Numbered from the stretch's first letter, positions 14,912-24,989 are shown. The stretch is 44,488 nt of DNA from Zongyangia hominis (GCF_014385095.1 NZ_JACRTC010000011.1:1-44488), one strand, 5' to 3'. Numbers and translations: made by a program. Notes: generated by a model from the sequence alone, not told the origin.

Positions 14912-16375
14912 TTGGAAAATGAAAACATCCTGTTCCGCCTTGAAAACCTGAGCCGGGTCTTCGGCGCGGGCTTTGCCCTCAAGGACCTCAACCTGAGCAT
15001 CGAGTCCCCCCAGATCGTGGGTCTCATCGGCCTCAACCGGTCGGGGAAATCGGCGCTTGCATCCCTCTTGGGCGGGGTGAGCGCGGGCTATACCGGCAAA
15101 GTCTATGTGCAGGGGTACAAGGTCAATCTGCGCAGCCCCGCCGACGCCCAACGGGCGGGTATCGTGGTGGTGACCAGAGAAAATTTCCTCTTCCCTGAAA
15201 TGAGCGTGGCGGAGAACCTGTTCTTTGAGGAGTCGGAGAAGGACGGGCCCTTTCTCCATATGAAAAAATACCGGGAAAAGACCTGGGAGGTCTTTGAGAC
15301 TTTGGGTATCGATATCGACGCGTCCACCCCGGTCAAGAATTTGAGCCGGGCGGAGAACGCCCTGCTGTCAGTGGCCAAAGCCTATCTGCGGGACCCGCGG
15401 GTCCTGGTTTTCGACGACATCGCCGCCGATATGACGCCTCGGGAAGCCTCGATTTTGCAAAAGGTAGTCCAAAGGCTCAGGGAAAACGGCCGGGCCGTCA
15501 TCCTCATTTCCCACGACCTGCGGCAGATTGCCGCCCTTTGCGACAAGGTGGTGGTGATGAAGGAGGGCGCTTTCTCCCACGAGCTGACCGACACCGCTTA
15601 TGAAAAACTGGTGGAGGCGCTGCTGGGGACGGAGTTCGGCTCCATTTATCCGCCCAAGCCCCTTCCCCGGGACGAGGAAGTCATGCGGGTTGAGAAGCTG
15701 ACGGGGAAGGGCTTTGCCGACATCTCCTTCACCGTGCGCAAGGGGGAGATCGTGGGCTTGGCGGGGCTCGACGGAAGCGGCCGGGACCAGATTCTCCGCG
15801 GCCTAGCGGGCCTCACTCCCTGCAAGGGGGAAGTTTCCGTGGAGGGGGAAAGCTTCCAGATCTCATCCCCGGCCGACCCCATGGCCCGTGGCATCGTCAC
15901 GGTGACCGATACCAAAGACGAGCTTTACTGTCTCAAGTTTGAGAAACTGGCCCGGCAGATCGCCGATACAGGCAAAGCGGGCGGGGCCAAGCGCCGGATG
16001 ATCCAGTTCCAGGATAGTCTCGAGACCTTCGGCGGCGCGTTTGGCACGATCTTTTCCTTTAAAAAGCCAAAAGGGGAGAAGGACACCGCGTTGCAAAAGA
16101 AGCTGGACAGCCTCAACCGCGCCTTTGCCAAGGAGGCGAAGGTCTATTTGATGCATCTGCCCACCGCGCCCCTGGACGTGGTGGCCTCCACCCGGTTTTA
16201 CAACGACATGGCCAGAGAGTGCGAGGACGGGGTCTCTTTTGTGATCACTTCCAATGATTTGGACGAGCTTTGCGCCGTGTGTAACACCGTGGTGGCTCTC
16301 AAAAACGGCCGTGTCGTCCAGGTGCTGACAGGTGACCATGTAACAAAGAACAATATTAACAATTTAGTTGAGTAA
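14912..16375 (+). CDS. RbsA/MglA-like duplicated ABC ATPase, degenerate motifs
   Basis: A 487-residue protein with two ABC ATPase halves, the layout of sugar-importer ATPases (RbsA, MglA). The first half keeps Walker A GLNRSGKS (40-47), but its signature is LSRAE instead of LSxGQ and its Walker B ends FDDI instead of DEP. The second half has GLDGSGRD (no Walker A Lys/Ser) and LMHLPTAPLD with no acidic pair. The H-loop ISHD is present in half one; half two has ITSNDLDEL. The start is TTG at 14912 with an AGGTGA site; no ATG fits better. No permease or binding protein is adjacent, so it is an orphan. It may be an ATP-binding regulator rather than a transporter motor. Confidence 0.82.
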   Translation: MENENILFRLENLSRVFGAGFALKDLNLSIESPQIVGLIGLNRSGKSALASLLGGVSAGYTGKVYVQGYKVNLRSPADAQRAGIVVVTRENFLFPEMSVAENLFFEESEKDGPFLHMKKYREKTWEVFETLGIDIDASTPVKNLSRAENALLSVAKAYLRDPRVLVFDDIAADMTPREASILQKVVQRLRENGRAVILISHDLRQIAALCDKVVVMKEGAFSHELTDTAYEKLVEALLGTEFGSIYPPKPLPRDEEVMRVEKLTGKGFADISFTVRKGEIVGLAGLDGSGRDQILRGLAGLTPCKGEVSVEGESFQISSPADPMARGIVTVTDTKDELYCLKFEKLARQIADTGKAGGAKRRMIQFQDSLETFGGAFGTIFSFKKPKGEKDTALQKKLDSLNRAFAKEAKVYLMHLPTAPLDVVASTRFYNDMARECEDGVSFVITSNDLDELCAVCNTVVALKNGRVVQVLTGDHVTKNNINNLVE

Positions 16376-16385
16376 AATCTTGTAG

Positions 16386-16410
16386 AAACGCCAAAAATTT
16401 TGGCGTTTTT
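16386..16410 (+). terminator. Terminator of the RbsA-like gene
   Basis: AAACGCCAAAA / TTTTGGCGTTTTT hairpin with T5 end, just after the stop codon. Confidence 0.88.
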
Positions 16411-16420
16411 GCCTTTATGA

Positions 16421-16449
16421 TTGACTATTCGTAAGCAAAAAAATATAAT
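16421..16449 (+). promoter_or_regulatory. Promoter of serC-serA
   Basis: TTGACT (16421-16426), 17-bp spacer, TATAAT (16444-16449). It leaves a ~90-nt leader before serC. The leader has no hallmark of a known riboswitch; no T-box GGTGG motif is seen. Confidence 0.8.
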
Positions 16450-16543
16450 GATAGGTATAGCGCCGTTCCATTTGACATAATTTTGACAATAGGGAGCTTG
16501 CGCTGAGGAGACATGAAATCAATGATTTGCAGGAGGTATCTTT

Positions 16544-17629
16544 ATGGGAAGAGTTTATAACTTTTCGGCAGGCCCATCTACCTTACCGGAGCCGGTATTA
16601 GCAAAAGCAGCCAGTGAAATGCTGGATTACAATGGAACCGGGCAGTCCGTAATGGAGATGAGCCATCGATCTAAAGAGTACGAAGAGATTATAAACGGAT
16701 GTGAAGCCCTGCTCCGTCAGACCCTGAACATCCCGGATAATTACAAAGTACTGTTTTTACAGGGCGGCGCTTCCTCTCAATTTGCCATGATTCCTCTGAA
16801 TCTGATGAATAAAAGCGGGAAAGCAGACTTTGTCCTGACCGGCCAGTGGGCGAAAAAAGCCTATGCGGAAGCGTCCCGTTACGGAGAGTGCAATGTCGTG
16901 GCCACCAGCGCCGATAAGACCTTCTCCTATATCCCCAAGCTGGACCCGTCTACCTTTGACAAGGACGCGGATTATTTCCACATCTGCTACAATAACACCA
17001 TCTATGGCACTTGCTTCAAAGAAGCGCCGGACACTGGTGATGTGCCTTTGGTGGCGGATATGTCCTCCTTCATCCTGTCCCAGCCTATTGATGTGAGCAA
17101 GTTCGGCCTTATCTACGCCGGCGCACAGAAAAATATGGGACCGGCGGGCCTCACCGTGGTCATCATCCGCGAGGATTTGATCGGCAACGCCAGAGAAGTG
17201 ACCCCCACCATGTTCAATTACCAGACCCATGCCGACAACGGCTCCATGTACAACACCCCGCCCACCTACGCCATCTACATCTGCAAGATGGTGCTTGAGT
17301 GGATTCGGGACGAAATGGGCGGCCTGGAGAAAATGTACGCTTATAACCAGAAGAAAGCAGCCATCCTCTACGACTTCCTCGATAGTTCCAAGCTCTTTAA
17401 AGGCACCGTCGTCAAAGAGGACCGGTCTCTCATGAACGTTCCCTTTGTCACCGGCGACGCGGAGCTTGACAAAAAGTTCATCGCCGAAGCCAAAGCAGCA
17501 GGATTCATTAACATCAAAGGCCACCGCTCCGTGGGCGGCATGCGCGCTTCCATCTATAACGCCATGCCCATCGAAGGCGTGGAGAAGCTGGTCGCCTTCA
17601 TGAAAGCGTTTGAAGCGAACAACCAATAA
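16544..17629 (+). CDS. serC: Phosphoserine aminotransferase
   Basis: A 361-residue PLP enzyme converting 3-phosphohydroxypyruvate and glutamate to phosphoserine and 2-oxoglutarate in serine biosynthesis. It opens with NFSAGPSTLPEPVL, the family N-terminus. The PLP lysine lies in IYAGAQKNMGPAGLT (about residue 196), and the C-terminal HRSVGGMRASIYNAM contributes substrate-binding residues. Ribosome site GGAGG, 7-8 nt before ATG. Full length. Co-directional with serA 190 bp downstream. With serA it gives two of the three steps from 3-phosphoglycerate to serine; serB is not in the window. Confidence 0.98.
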   Translation: MGRVYNFSAGPSTLPEPVLAKAASEMLDYNGTGQSVMEMSHRSKEYEEIINGCEALLRQTLNIPDNYKVLFLQGGASSQFAMIPLNLMNKSGKADFVLTGQWAKKAYAEASRYGECNVVATSADKTFSYIPKLDPSTFDKDADYFHICYNNTIYGTCFKEAPDTGDVPLVADMSSFILSQPIDVSKFGLIYAGAQKNMGPAGLTVVIIREDLIGNAREVTPTMFNYQTHADNGSMYNTPPTYAIYICKMVLEWIRDEMGGLEKMYAYNQKKAAILYDFLDSSKLFKGTVVKEDRSLMNVPFVTGDAELDKKFIAEAKAAGFINIKGHRSVGGMRASIYNAMPIEGVEKLVAFMKAFEANNQ

Positions 17630-17633
17630 CCAC

Positions 17634-17752
17634 CTACCGGTGGAGGATACCGCGCTGTAACGCGTCGGCAACATAAACGCGTGTGACGCGCCGCCTTCCG
17701 GCGGGGGATATCGCGCTGTAACGCATCGGCAGCACAAACGCGGGCGACGCGG
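17634..17752 (+). repeat. Two imperfect tandem copies of a 61-bp unit between serC and serA
   Basis: Unit 1 (17634-17694) and unit 2 (from 17695) share a core such as CGCGCTGTAACGC and AAACGCG, with about ten differences over ~57 bases. The period is 61 bp. Each unit starts with a small CCGG-type palindrome. The unit is not seen elsewhere in the window. It carries no ORF and no T-run terminator. Confidence 0.75.
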
Positions 17753-17823
17753 CAGTGTCGCGGAGAAAACCCAGTTCGCGTCATCCCGACCGGAGGTCCG
17801 TCATGAAAAGGAGAGTAACCGAT

Positions 17824-18990
17824 ATGTACAATATATTGACACTCAATAAGATCAGCCCCATTGGGCTGGAAAAGTTCGACAAGAATAAGTACAGCTATGC
17901 CAGCGAGATCGAGAACCCCGACGCCGTACTGGTGCGCAGCGCCTCCATGCATGAGATGGAGTTTTCCCCCTCGCTGAAGGCCATTGCCCGGGCGGGCGCT
18001 GGCGTCAACAACATTCCGCTGGACAAATGCAGCGAGGCCGGCATCGTGGTCTTTAACACCCCCGGCGCCAACGCCAATGCGGTCAAGGAGCTGGTCATCT
18101 GTTCGCTGCTGCTTTCCTCCCGCAAAATTGTCCCGGCCATCGAGTGGGCAAAGGGCCTCAAGGGCGAGGGCGAGAATGTGGCGAAGCTGGCTGAGAAGGG
18201 AAAATCCCAGTTTGTCGGACCGGAGCTTAAGGGCAAGAAGCTGGGCGTCATCGGACTGGGCGCCATCGGTATCTTAGTGGCCAACGCCGCCATCCATCTG
18301 GGAATGGAAGTGTACGGCTATGACCCCTATATCTCGGTAGATGCGGCCTGGGGCCTGTCCCGTTCCGTCAAGCACGCGAAAACACTGGGCGAAGTCTATG
18401 AGAACAGTGATTACATCACCATCCATGTGCCCTCCACCCCCGAGACCAAGGGTATGATCAATTCCGAGTCCATCCAGACCATGAAGCACGGTGTGCGGAT
18501 CATGAACTTTGCCCGCGGCGACCTGGTCGTCAAGGAAGATATTCTGGCCGCGCTGGACGAAAAGGCGGTCAAAGTCTATATCACTGACTTTTTGGAGGAT
18601 GAGTTTTTGGATCATCCCGGCGTCATTGGACTGCCTCATCTGGGCGCCTCCACCCCCGAGAGCGAGGACAATTGTGCGGTCATGGCCGCTGATGAGCTCA
18701 TCGACTTTTTGGAGAACGGCAATATCACCAACTCCGTCAACTTGCCGTCTGTCTCCATGCCCCGGACTACCGACACCCGTCTGGGCGTCATCCACCGCAA
18801 TGTCCCCACCATGCTGACCCAGATTGCCGCCACTGTTTCCGCCCACGGCAACAACATCGAGAACATGACCAACAAGTCCAAAAAGGACTATGCCTACACG
18901 GTGCTCGATGTAGTCGGCGATGTGGATAAGGAGATTATTGCCGAGCTGGAAAAAATTGAAGGTATCATCCGCGTCTTTATTTACAAATAA
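17824..18990 (+). CDS. serA: D-3-phosphoglycerate dehydrogenase
   Basis: A 388-residue NAD-dependent dehydrogenase for the first step of serine synthesis. The Rossmann motif GVIGLGAIGILVANAA is in the middle. The catalytic Arg (NFARGDLVV, ~230), Glu (LEDEFLDHP, ~258) and His (LPHLGASTPESED, ~272) are present. The C-terminal ~70 residues form an ACT-like domain (LTQIAATVSAHGNNIENM), which in this family binds serine for feedback control. The short N-terminus and length match the compact Firmicutes type. The start at 17824 has AAGGAGAG. The upstream frame runs through the repeat region and is not coding. A terminator follows. Confidence 0.96.
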   Translation: MYNILTLNKISPIGLEKFDKNKYSYASEIENPDAVLVRSASMHEMEFSPSLKAIARAGAGVNNIPLDKCSEAGIVVFNTPGANANAVKELVICSLLLSSRKIVPAIEWAKGLKGEGENVAKLAEKGKSQFVGPELKGKKLGVIGLGAIGILVANAAIHLGMEVYGYDPYISVDAAWGLSRSVKHAKTLGEVYENSDYITIHVPSTPETKGMINSESIQTMKHGVRIMNFARGDLVVKEDILAALDEKAVKVYITDFLEDEFLDHPGVIGLPHLGASTPESEDNCAVMAADELIDFLENGNITNSVNLPSVSMPRTTDTRLGVIHRNVPTMLTQIAATVSAHGNNIENMTNKSKKDYAYTVLDVVGDVDKEIIAELEKIEGIIRVFIYK

Positions 18991-19006
18991 ATTCAATAGG
19001 AACAAT

Positions 19007-19050
19007 AAAAATGGAGGCTTTGGGGTTTTCCCAAGAGCCTCCATTTTTTT
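19007..19050 (+). terminator. serA terminator
   Basis: AAAATGGAGGCTTTGGG / CCCAAGAGCCTCCATTTT long hairpin with a T7 tail. Confidence 0.9.
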
Positions 19051-19131
19051 ATAACAGAGTACGGTGACCAAGGCGAAAGAGAGATAAGCCTTGGCTGGGG
19101 GGAAGGATTCAAAGAATAGAAACGACGCGCA

Positions 19132-19509
19132 TCAATCCAGGCCGGAAGCGCCGCAGTGGGGGGATGCGGCCTTTTCCTGCTTGAGCCGGAAAAGCCGGAC
19201 AGGTTTTCCGGTTTGCTGGGCATAGCGAATGGTGTAATCGGTGCCGCGGCTCTCACCGTCCCAGATGGCGATGACCATGTCACTGGCGTCCACCAGCGCC
19301 CGATTGCGAACAAAAGGCGCACCGCGCCCGTACCGGCGGTAATCAGGCCGGTACACTTGCACAGGGATACCATGCGTTTGGGCGTAAACAGCGGCTAGGT
19401 GATCCACACCGGCGGCGCCGCCCGAAAGAATTTGTGTCACCCCGGCGGGGAGGAAAGAGCCGATGCTCACCTGTTTAAGGGAGCGGGAGCCTATGACCGC
19501 GACTTTCAT
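19132..19509 (-). CDS. SLOG-family nucleotide-binding protein
   Basis: A 125-residue single-domain protein of the SLOG (SMF/DprA-LOG) superfamily. It has KVAVIGSRSL at the N-terminus, the ligand-loop motif SGGAAGVDHLAAVYA (~residue 34), and WDGESRGTDYTIRYA near the C-terminal side. These Rossmann-like domains bind nucleotides or their derivatives. Some sense signals in anti-phage or stress systems, but no effector gene is beside this one. MKVAVIG is chosen as the family-like start, although its ribosome site is weak and two earlier methionines lie within six codons. It is divergent from an XRE regulator. Confidence 0.8.
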   Translation of the reverse strand: MKVAVIGSRSLKQVSIGSFLPAGVTQILSGGAAGVDHLAAVYAQTHGIPVQVYRPDYRRYGRGAPFVRNRALVDASDMVIAIWDGESRGTDYTIRYAQQTGKPVRLFRLKQEKAASPHCGASGLD

Positions 19510-19590
19510 ACAGATCATTCCCATCACTAGGTATTTCTTCTATTATACGAGGAAAACTAACGATATGCTAGTCTTTTGCGCATGGTTTGT

Positions 19591-19599
19591 TGTTATACT
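19591..19599 (+). promoter_or_regulatory. Extended -10 promoter element before the XRE gene
   Basis: TGTTATACT is an extended -10 (TG-n-TATACT) without a good -35. It would start transcription within a few bases of the ATG at 19610, implying a nearly leaderless mRNA. Confidence 0.4.
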
Positions 19600-19609
19600 G
19601 AATCTGGTG

Positions 19610-19942
19610 ATGCTATTGTATGAGGAAAATAAAGAAAATTACGCGCTGATCATCGCTAATATCAAGAAATATCGAAAGAAACGCGGCCTCACACAACAAG
19701 GTCTCGCTTTGCGAGCGCATATCAGCAAAGGCTATCTCAGCCAAATCGAGGCCAAGAATTACAAGCATTTTTGTTCGCTGGATGTCCTCATGAACATCGC
19801 CGATGCGTTGGAGATCCCTCTGTTTAAATTGTTTCTTCCACCCAACGTAGTTTTTATTGACGAGCAGGTCGCTGCCGAACTTGACTATGGCAAAATCCGT
19901 AGATTGTTGGATCAAGATATGGAACCTGACGAAGAACAATAA
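19610..19942 (+). CDS. XRE-family HTH transcriptional regulator
   Basis: A 110-residue protein (if started at 19610) with a central helix-turn-helix: ANIKKYRKKRGLTQQGLALRAHISKGYLSQIEAKN, then a four-helix remainder (SLDVLMNIADALEIPLFKLF) as in SinR/Xre-type regulators. The start is uncertain. An ATG at 19565, with GAGGA 11 nt upstream, would add a hydrophobic stretch (LVFCAWFVVILNLVMLL) that could be a membrane anchor. The ATG at 19610 has no ribosome site but follows an extended -10. It is divergent from the SLOG gene, so it may regulate it. Confidence 0.8.
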   Translation: MLLYEENKENYALIIANIKKYRKKRGLTQQGLALRAHISKGYLSQIEAKNYKHFCSLDVLMNIADALEIPLFKLFLPPNVVFIDEQVAAELDYGKIRRLLDQDMEPDEEQ

Positions 19943-19986
19943 AAGGCGAGCCAACCCTCCCCTTTTTCCTATTTTTTGTATTGCCT

Positions 19987-20024
19987 GCAGAAAGCCGCCG
20001 GGAAGATTCCCGACGGCTTTCTGC
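19987..20024 (+). terminator. Hairpin after the XRE gene
   Basis: GCAGAAAGCCG(C)CGGGAA / TTCCCGACGGCTTTCTGC forms a long stem but lacks a T-run, so termination efficiency is uncertain. Confidence 0.55.
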
Positions 20025-20033
20025 TAGAAATGA

Positions 20034-20069
20034 AGAACCGCGCGGCCCTTTGCGCCGCGCGGTTTCTTT
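20034..20069 (-). terminator. typA terminator
   Basis: GAACCGCGCGGC / GCCGCGCGGTTTC hairpin directly after the typA stop codon. The minus-strand tail is TTCATTTC, a weak T-tract. Confidence 0.7.
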
Positions 20070-20072
20070 GTG

Positions 20073-21896
<1,824 letters not shown>

Positions 21897-22187
21897 AATA
21901 AATTCCCTTCTTACATCCTTGCGCCGCTCCCATTTCCAGGCGGCTTTTTTCTGTTTCTTATAGAATTCTCACCGTATTATTATACATCAATCTCGTCAGC
22001 TTTACTATAAAAATCTTTGCATTTTTGGCCATTTAAACAAACAAAATCCCGTCTTTTCCCACTGTATTTTTCTGTCAATCTGACGAAAAGGCCGTCTGTG
22101 CGGGAAGAATATCCTCGAAGGGCCGGAAGTTTCAGCCTTGCGCGCATCGGTCCATTGTAAAAATTTAAATAACAAGATGAAATATCC
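21897..22187. other. AT-rich intergenic region between typA and manA
   Basis: About 290 bases. On the plus strand GCCGC-N12-GCGGC followed by T6 at ~21926-21949 looks like a weak terminator-type hairpin within the typA leader. No ORF has a ribosome site. I see no other feature. Confidence 0.4.
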
Positions 22188-22216
22188 TTGATTCTGGGCC
22201 CGCAATGGTGTTTAAT
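22188..22216 (+). promoter_or_regulatory. Promoter of manA-trmL-degV
   Basis: TTGATT (22188-22193), 17-bp spacer, TTTAAT (22211-22216), ~65 nt before the manA start codon. Confidence 0.6.
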
Positions 22217-22285
22217 AAAAATGGTATTGTCTGTCCGTCTGCATGGCGGGCGGCAAGAGCGCCCAGGAGAAAGGAAGGATTCAGC

Positions 22286-23248
22286 ATGACACCGCTCAAA
22301 CTGCGCCCCGCCTTTAAAGATTATCTGTGGGGAGGAACCCGGCTCAAAACCCAATTTGGCAAGCAGTCCGATCTTTCCATTGTGGCCGAAAGCTGGGAGG
22401 TGTCCTGCCACAAGGACGGCCCCAGCCGGGTGGAAAACGGCCCGTTGGCCGGGAAGACCCTGCCGGAAGCGCTTGAAACCCTGGGCCGGGAGTGCCTGGG
22501 CGCCCACGGCGCGGCGCTGGAAGAGTTCCCGGTCCTCATCAAGCTCATCGACGCCAAGCAGAGCCTCTCGGTGCAGGTCCACCCCGACGACGACTACGCC
22601 CGCCGGGTGGAGGGGGAGCAGGGAAAGAATGAGATGTGGCTGGTCCTTGACTGCGAGCCGGGAGCCTATCTCTACTACGGCTTCGCCAAAGACATCACCC
22701 GGGAGGAATTTGCCGCCCGCATCGGGGACAACACCCTCACTGACGTATTGCGCCGGGTGGAGGTCCATCCGGGGGACTGCCTCTTCATCGACGCCGGCAC
22801 CCTCCACGCCATCGGCCCGGGCCTCCTCATCGCGGAAGTCCAGCAGAGCTCCAATTCCACCTACCGGGTCTATGACTTCGGGCGGGTGGGCGCCGACGGC
22901 AAGCCCAGGGAACTGCACATCGAGAAGGCGCTGGACGTCACGAAGCTCACGCGGGAGACCCGTTCGACCCGCCCCCAGGGGGAGCGGGAGGAAGGGGACG
23001 GCTACGCGAAGACCCTGCTGGTGCGCTGCCCCTATTTCACCACCGCGTTAATGGAAGTGAAAACCCAGGCGCCCCTTTGTGTGGACGAGGAGTCCTTCCG
23101 CGCCCTCACCGTACTCGACGGCAGCGGTACCCTCCGTTACCCCGGCGGCGGGATGGCGTTTCAAAAAGGGGACAGCTTCTTCCTGCCTGCCGGGCTGGGA
23201 GCGTGTGAAATCGCGGGAAAATGCCGGGTCATGACCTGTGAAATCTAA
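22286..23248 (+). CDS. manA: Mannose-6-phosphate isomerase, class I
   Basis: A 320-residue zinc-dependent cupin enzyme interconverting mannose-6-phosphate and fructose-6-phosphate. Zinc ligands are Gln97 and His99 (SVQVHPDD), Glu116 (GKNEMWLVL) and His174 (AGTLHAIGPG). The N-terminal RPAFKDYLWGGTRL is the family signature of the short Firmicutes type (about 310-325 residues), so the protein is complete. GAAAGGAAGG precedes the ATG; the frame upstream is not coding. It is the first gene of a likely operon with trmL (34 bp gap) and degV. Confidence 0.96.
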   Translation: MTPLKLRPAFKDYLWGGTRLKTQFGKQSDLSIVAESWEVSCHKDGPSRVENGPLAGKTLPEALETLGRECLGAHGAALEEFPVLIKLIDAKQSLSVQVHPDDDYARRVEGEQGKNEMWLVLDCEPGAYLYYGFAKDITREEFAARIGDNTLTDVLRRVEVHPGDCLFIDAGTLHAIGPGLLIAEVQQSSNSTYRVYDFGRVGADGKPRELHIEKALDVTKLTRETRSTRPQGEREEGDGYAKTLLVRCPYFTTALMEVKTQAPLCVDEESFRALTVLDGSGTLRYPGGGMAFQKGDSFFLPAGLGACEIAGKCRVMTCEI

Positions 23249-23282
23249 TACAATAAGTATAACAGAAGGAAAATAATACAAA

Positions 23283-23792
23283 ATGCAGGAGAAGAAACTC
23301 AACATTGTGCTGGTCGAACCCCAGATCCCCCAGAACACGGGCAACATCGCCCGGACCTGCGCCGCCACCGGGGCAAGGCTGCATCTGGTGGGGCCCATGG
23401 GCTTTCAGATCGACGACAAAAAGCTCAAGCGGGCGGGGCTTGACTACTGGCATCTGCTGGACATTTCCTATTATGATGGCCTCGACGACTTTTTTGAGAA
23501 GAACCAGGGGGAGTTTTATTACTTCACCACCAAGGGACAACACCGGTACAGCGACGTATCCTACCCGGAGGACGGGTATATCGTCTTCGGGCGGGAGGAC
23601 GCGGGGCTGCCGGAGGCGCTCCTTTTCGCCCACCCCGACCGCTGTGTCCGCCTTCCGATGATCGAGGGCGCGCGAAGCCTGAACCTATCCAACACGGTGG
23701 CCATCGCGGTGTATGAGGCATTGCGGCAGCGGGACTTTCAGGGGCTCAAAACCAAAGGGCAGCTGACGAAATTTCAATGGGAGGAAGAATAA
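23283..23792 (+). CDS. trmL: tRNA (cytidine/uridine-34 2'-O)-methyltransferase TrmL
   Basis: A 169-residue SPOUT methyltransferase that methylates the wobble ribose of tRNA-Leu isoacceptors using SAM. The trefoil-knot motifs are clear: NIVLVEPQIPQNTGNIARTCAATG at the start, IVFGREDAGLPE (motif 2) and RLPMIEGARSLNLSNTVAIAVYEALRQ (motif 3). Single-domain length fits TrmL rather than longer TrmH proteins. An AGAAGGA site lies upstream. The stop is 4 bp before the degV start, and the degV ribosome site lies within trmL, showing translational coupling. Confidence 0.96.
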   Translation: MQEKKLNIVLVEPQIPQNTGNIARTCAATGARLHLVGPMGFQIDDKKLKRAGLDYWHLLDISYYDGLDDFFEKNQGEFYYFTTKGQHRYSDVSYPEDGYIVFGREDAGLPEALLFAHPDRCVRLPMIEGARSLNLSNTVAIAVYEALRQRDFQGLKTKGQLTKFQWEEE

Positions 23793-23796
23793 ACCG

Positions 23797-24675
23797 ATGC
23801 AAAAGATCAAACTGTTGACCGACTCCGCCTGTGACATCCCGGAAAAAGACCGGCAGGAGCTGGACATCGACATCATGCTCATCCCCGTGACGGTGGACGG
23901 GCAGGGATACTATGAGCGCAAGGACTTTACCCCCCGGCAGTTTTACGATATTATCTCCAAGGCGAAGACCATTCCCACCACCGCCCACATCACCCACCTG
24001 CAATTCGAGGAGAAGTATACGGCGTGCTGGGAGGAAGGGGTGACCGATCTCATCCATGTCACCATCAATTCCCAGGGCTCCAACATGTTCGAGGCGGCGG
24101 GACTGGCCAAGAATTCCTTTTATGACGAGCATCCCGAGGCCAAAGAACAGATGCGTATCACCATCATCGACTCGGGGACCTATTCCTTGGGCTACGGCTA
24201 TCCTATCATGCAGGCGGCCAGAATGGTCAAAGAGGGCGCCCACGCCGACACCGTCATCGCCTATCTGAACGACTGGTTCAGCCGGGTCGAGGTCTACGCC
24301 TCCACCTTCACCCTGGACCAGCTCAAAAAGTCGGGCCGCATTAAGGGCGGCGCTGCCTTTGTGGGCGAGATGCTGGGCATCCGTCCGGTGGTTTCCTTCA
24401 TCAACGGCGAGAGCAATATTGTGGACAAGGTCCGGGGCAACAAGAGCGTTGTGCCGCGTCTGGTCAAATTTCTCACCGACCGGGAGAACCCCAAAGACGA
24501 CTATCTCGTCGCCATCGGTAGGATGGACAGTGAAAACGAGAACCTGATCGCCCAGTGTAAAAAGGCGACCAAGCGTGACCCGGCCGCCATTATCGAAATT
24601 GGCGCGGCCATCACCATCAACATCGGTCCCAACACGGTGGCGGTGGTCTATCTGGGCGATAAAAAAAGAGGATAG
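23797..24675 (+). CDS. DegV family fatty acid-binding protein
   Basis: A 292-residue EDD-fold protein. DegV (FakB-type) proteins bind a fatty acid and, with the kinase FakA, deliver acyl-phosphate for phospholipid synthesis. Family features are KLLTDSACDIPE at the N-terminus, the ligand-contact segment HVTINSQGSNMFEAA, and the C-terminal GAAITINIGPNTVAVVYLG. The ribosome site GGGAGGAAG overlaps the end of trmL. FakA is not in the window. Last gene of the manA operon, followed by a terminator. Confidence 0.93.
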   Translation: MQKIKLLTDSACDIPEKDRQELDIDIMLIPVTVDGQGYYERKDFTPRQFYDIISKAKTIPTTAHITHLQFEEKYTACWEEGVTDLIHVTINSQGSNMFEAAGLAKNSFYDEHPEAKEQMRITIIDSGTYSLGYGYPIMQAARMVKEGAHADTVIAYLNDWFSRVEVYASTFTLDQLKKSGRIKGGAAFVGEMLGIRPVVSFINGESNIVDKVRGNKSVVPRLVKFLTDRENPKDDYLVAIGRMDSENENLIAQCKKATKRDPAAIIEIGAAITINIGPNTVAVVYLGDKKRG

Positions 24676-24683
24676 TAGAGGAT

Positions 24684-24711
24684 AAAAAAGCAGCCAATCG
24701 GCTGCTTTTTT
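24684..24711. terminator. Terminator after degV
   Basis: AAAAAAGCAGCC / GGCTGCTTTTTT is a perfect 12-bp stem with a four-base loop. The A-run and T-run make it bidirectional in form. Confidence 0.92.
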
Positions 24712-24827
24712 GGCGCATAGGCCGGGAGCGCGGGAGCGCGAAACGGCCGCGCATGGAAACTTTGAGAGCGAAGCGAGCAAAGCAGCCGGTAGGTTGCTTT
24801 TTTGGCGCATAAGCCGGGAGCGCGGGG
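24690..24827 (+). repeat. Duplicated terminator-containing segment (~92-bp period)
   Basis: A ~45-bp block (24690-24735) recurs at 24782-24827, sharing TGCTTTTTTGGCGCATA and GCCGGGAGCGCGGG. In the second copy the hairpin is imperfect (GCAGCC-GGTA-GGTTGC). The rest of 24712-24960 is GC-rich and shows no gene. Confidence 0.8.
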
Positions 24828-24960
24828 AGGCGACGGCCGGAGCGAATGGGGAAAACGCACCCCGGGCAAAGGAGTGAGGGCCCTGGAAGGATCGGGGTCC
24901 GCCAGGGGCGGAAAGCGGGAAAATACAAGGGAAAGGGCGGGAAAATATAGCGGAAAATAC

Positions 24961-24989
24961 TTGAAAAATGGACGGGTTTAAGATAGAAT
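24961..24989 (+). promoter_or_regulatory. pgk promoter
   Basis: TTGAAA (24961-24966), 17-bp spacer, TAGAAT (24984-24989). The leader to the pgk start codon is ~120 nt. Confidence 0.7.

Noticed and set aside
17634..17752. CRISPR or attachment site
   Set aside because: Two abutting copies without unique spacers; no integrase or Cas genes in the window.
19132..19942. Toxin-antitoxin or anti-phage defence module
   Set aside because: Genes are divergent, no effector domain is present and the SLOG protein is a single small domain.
24690..24827. CRISPR array
   Set aside because: Only two copies, with the repeated unit containing a transcription terminator.
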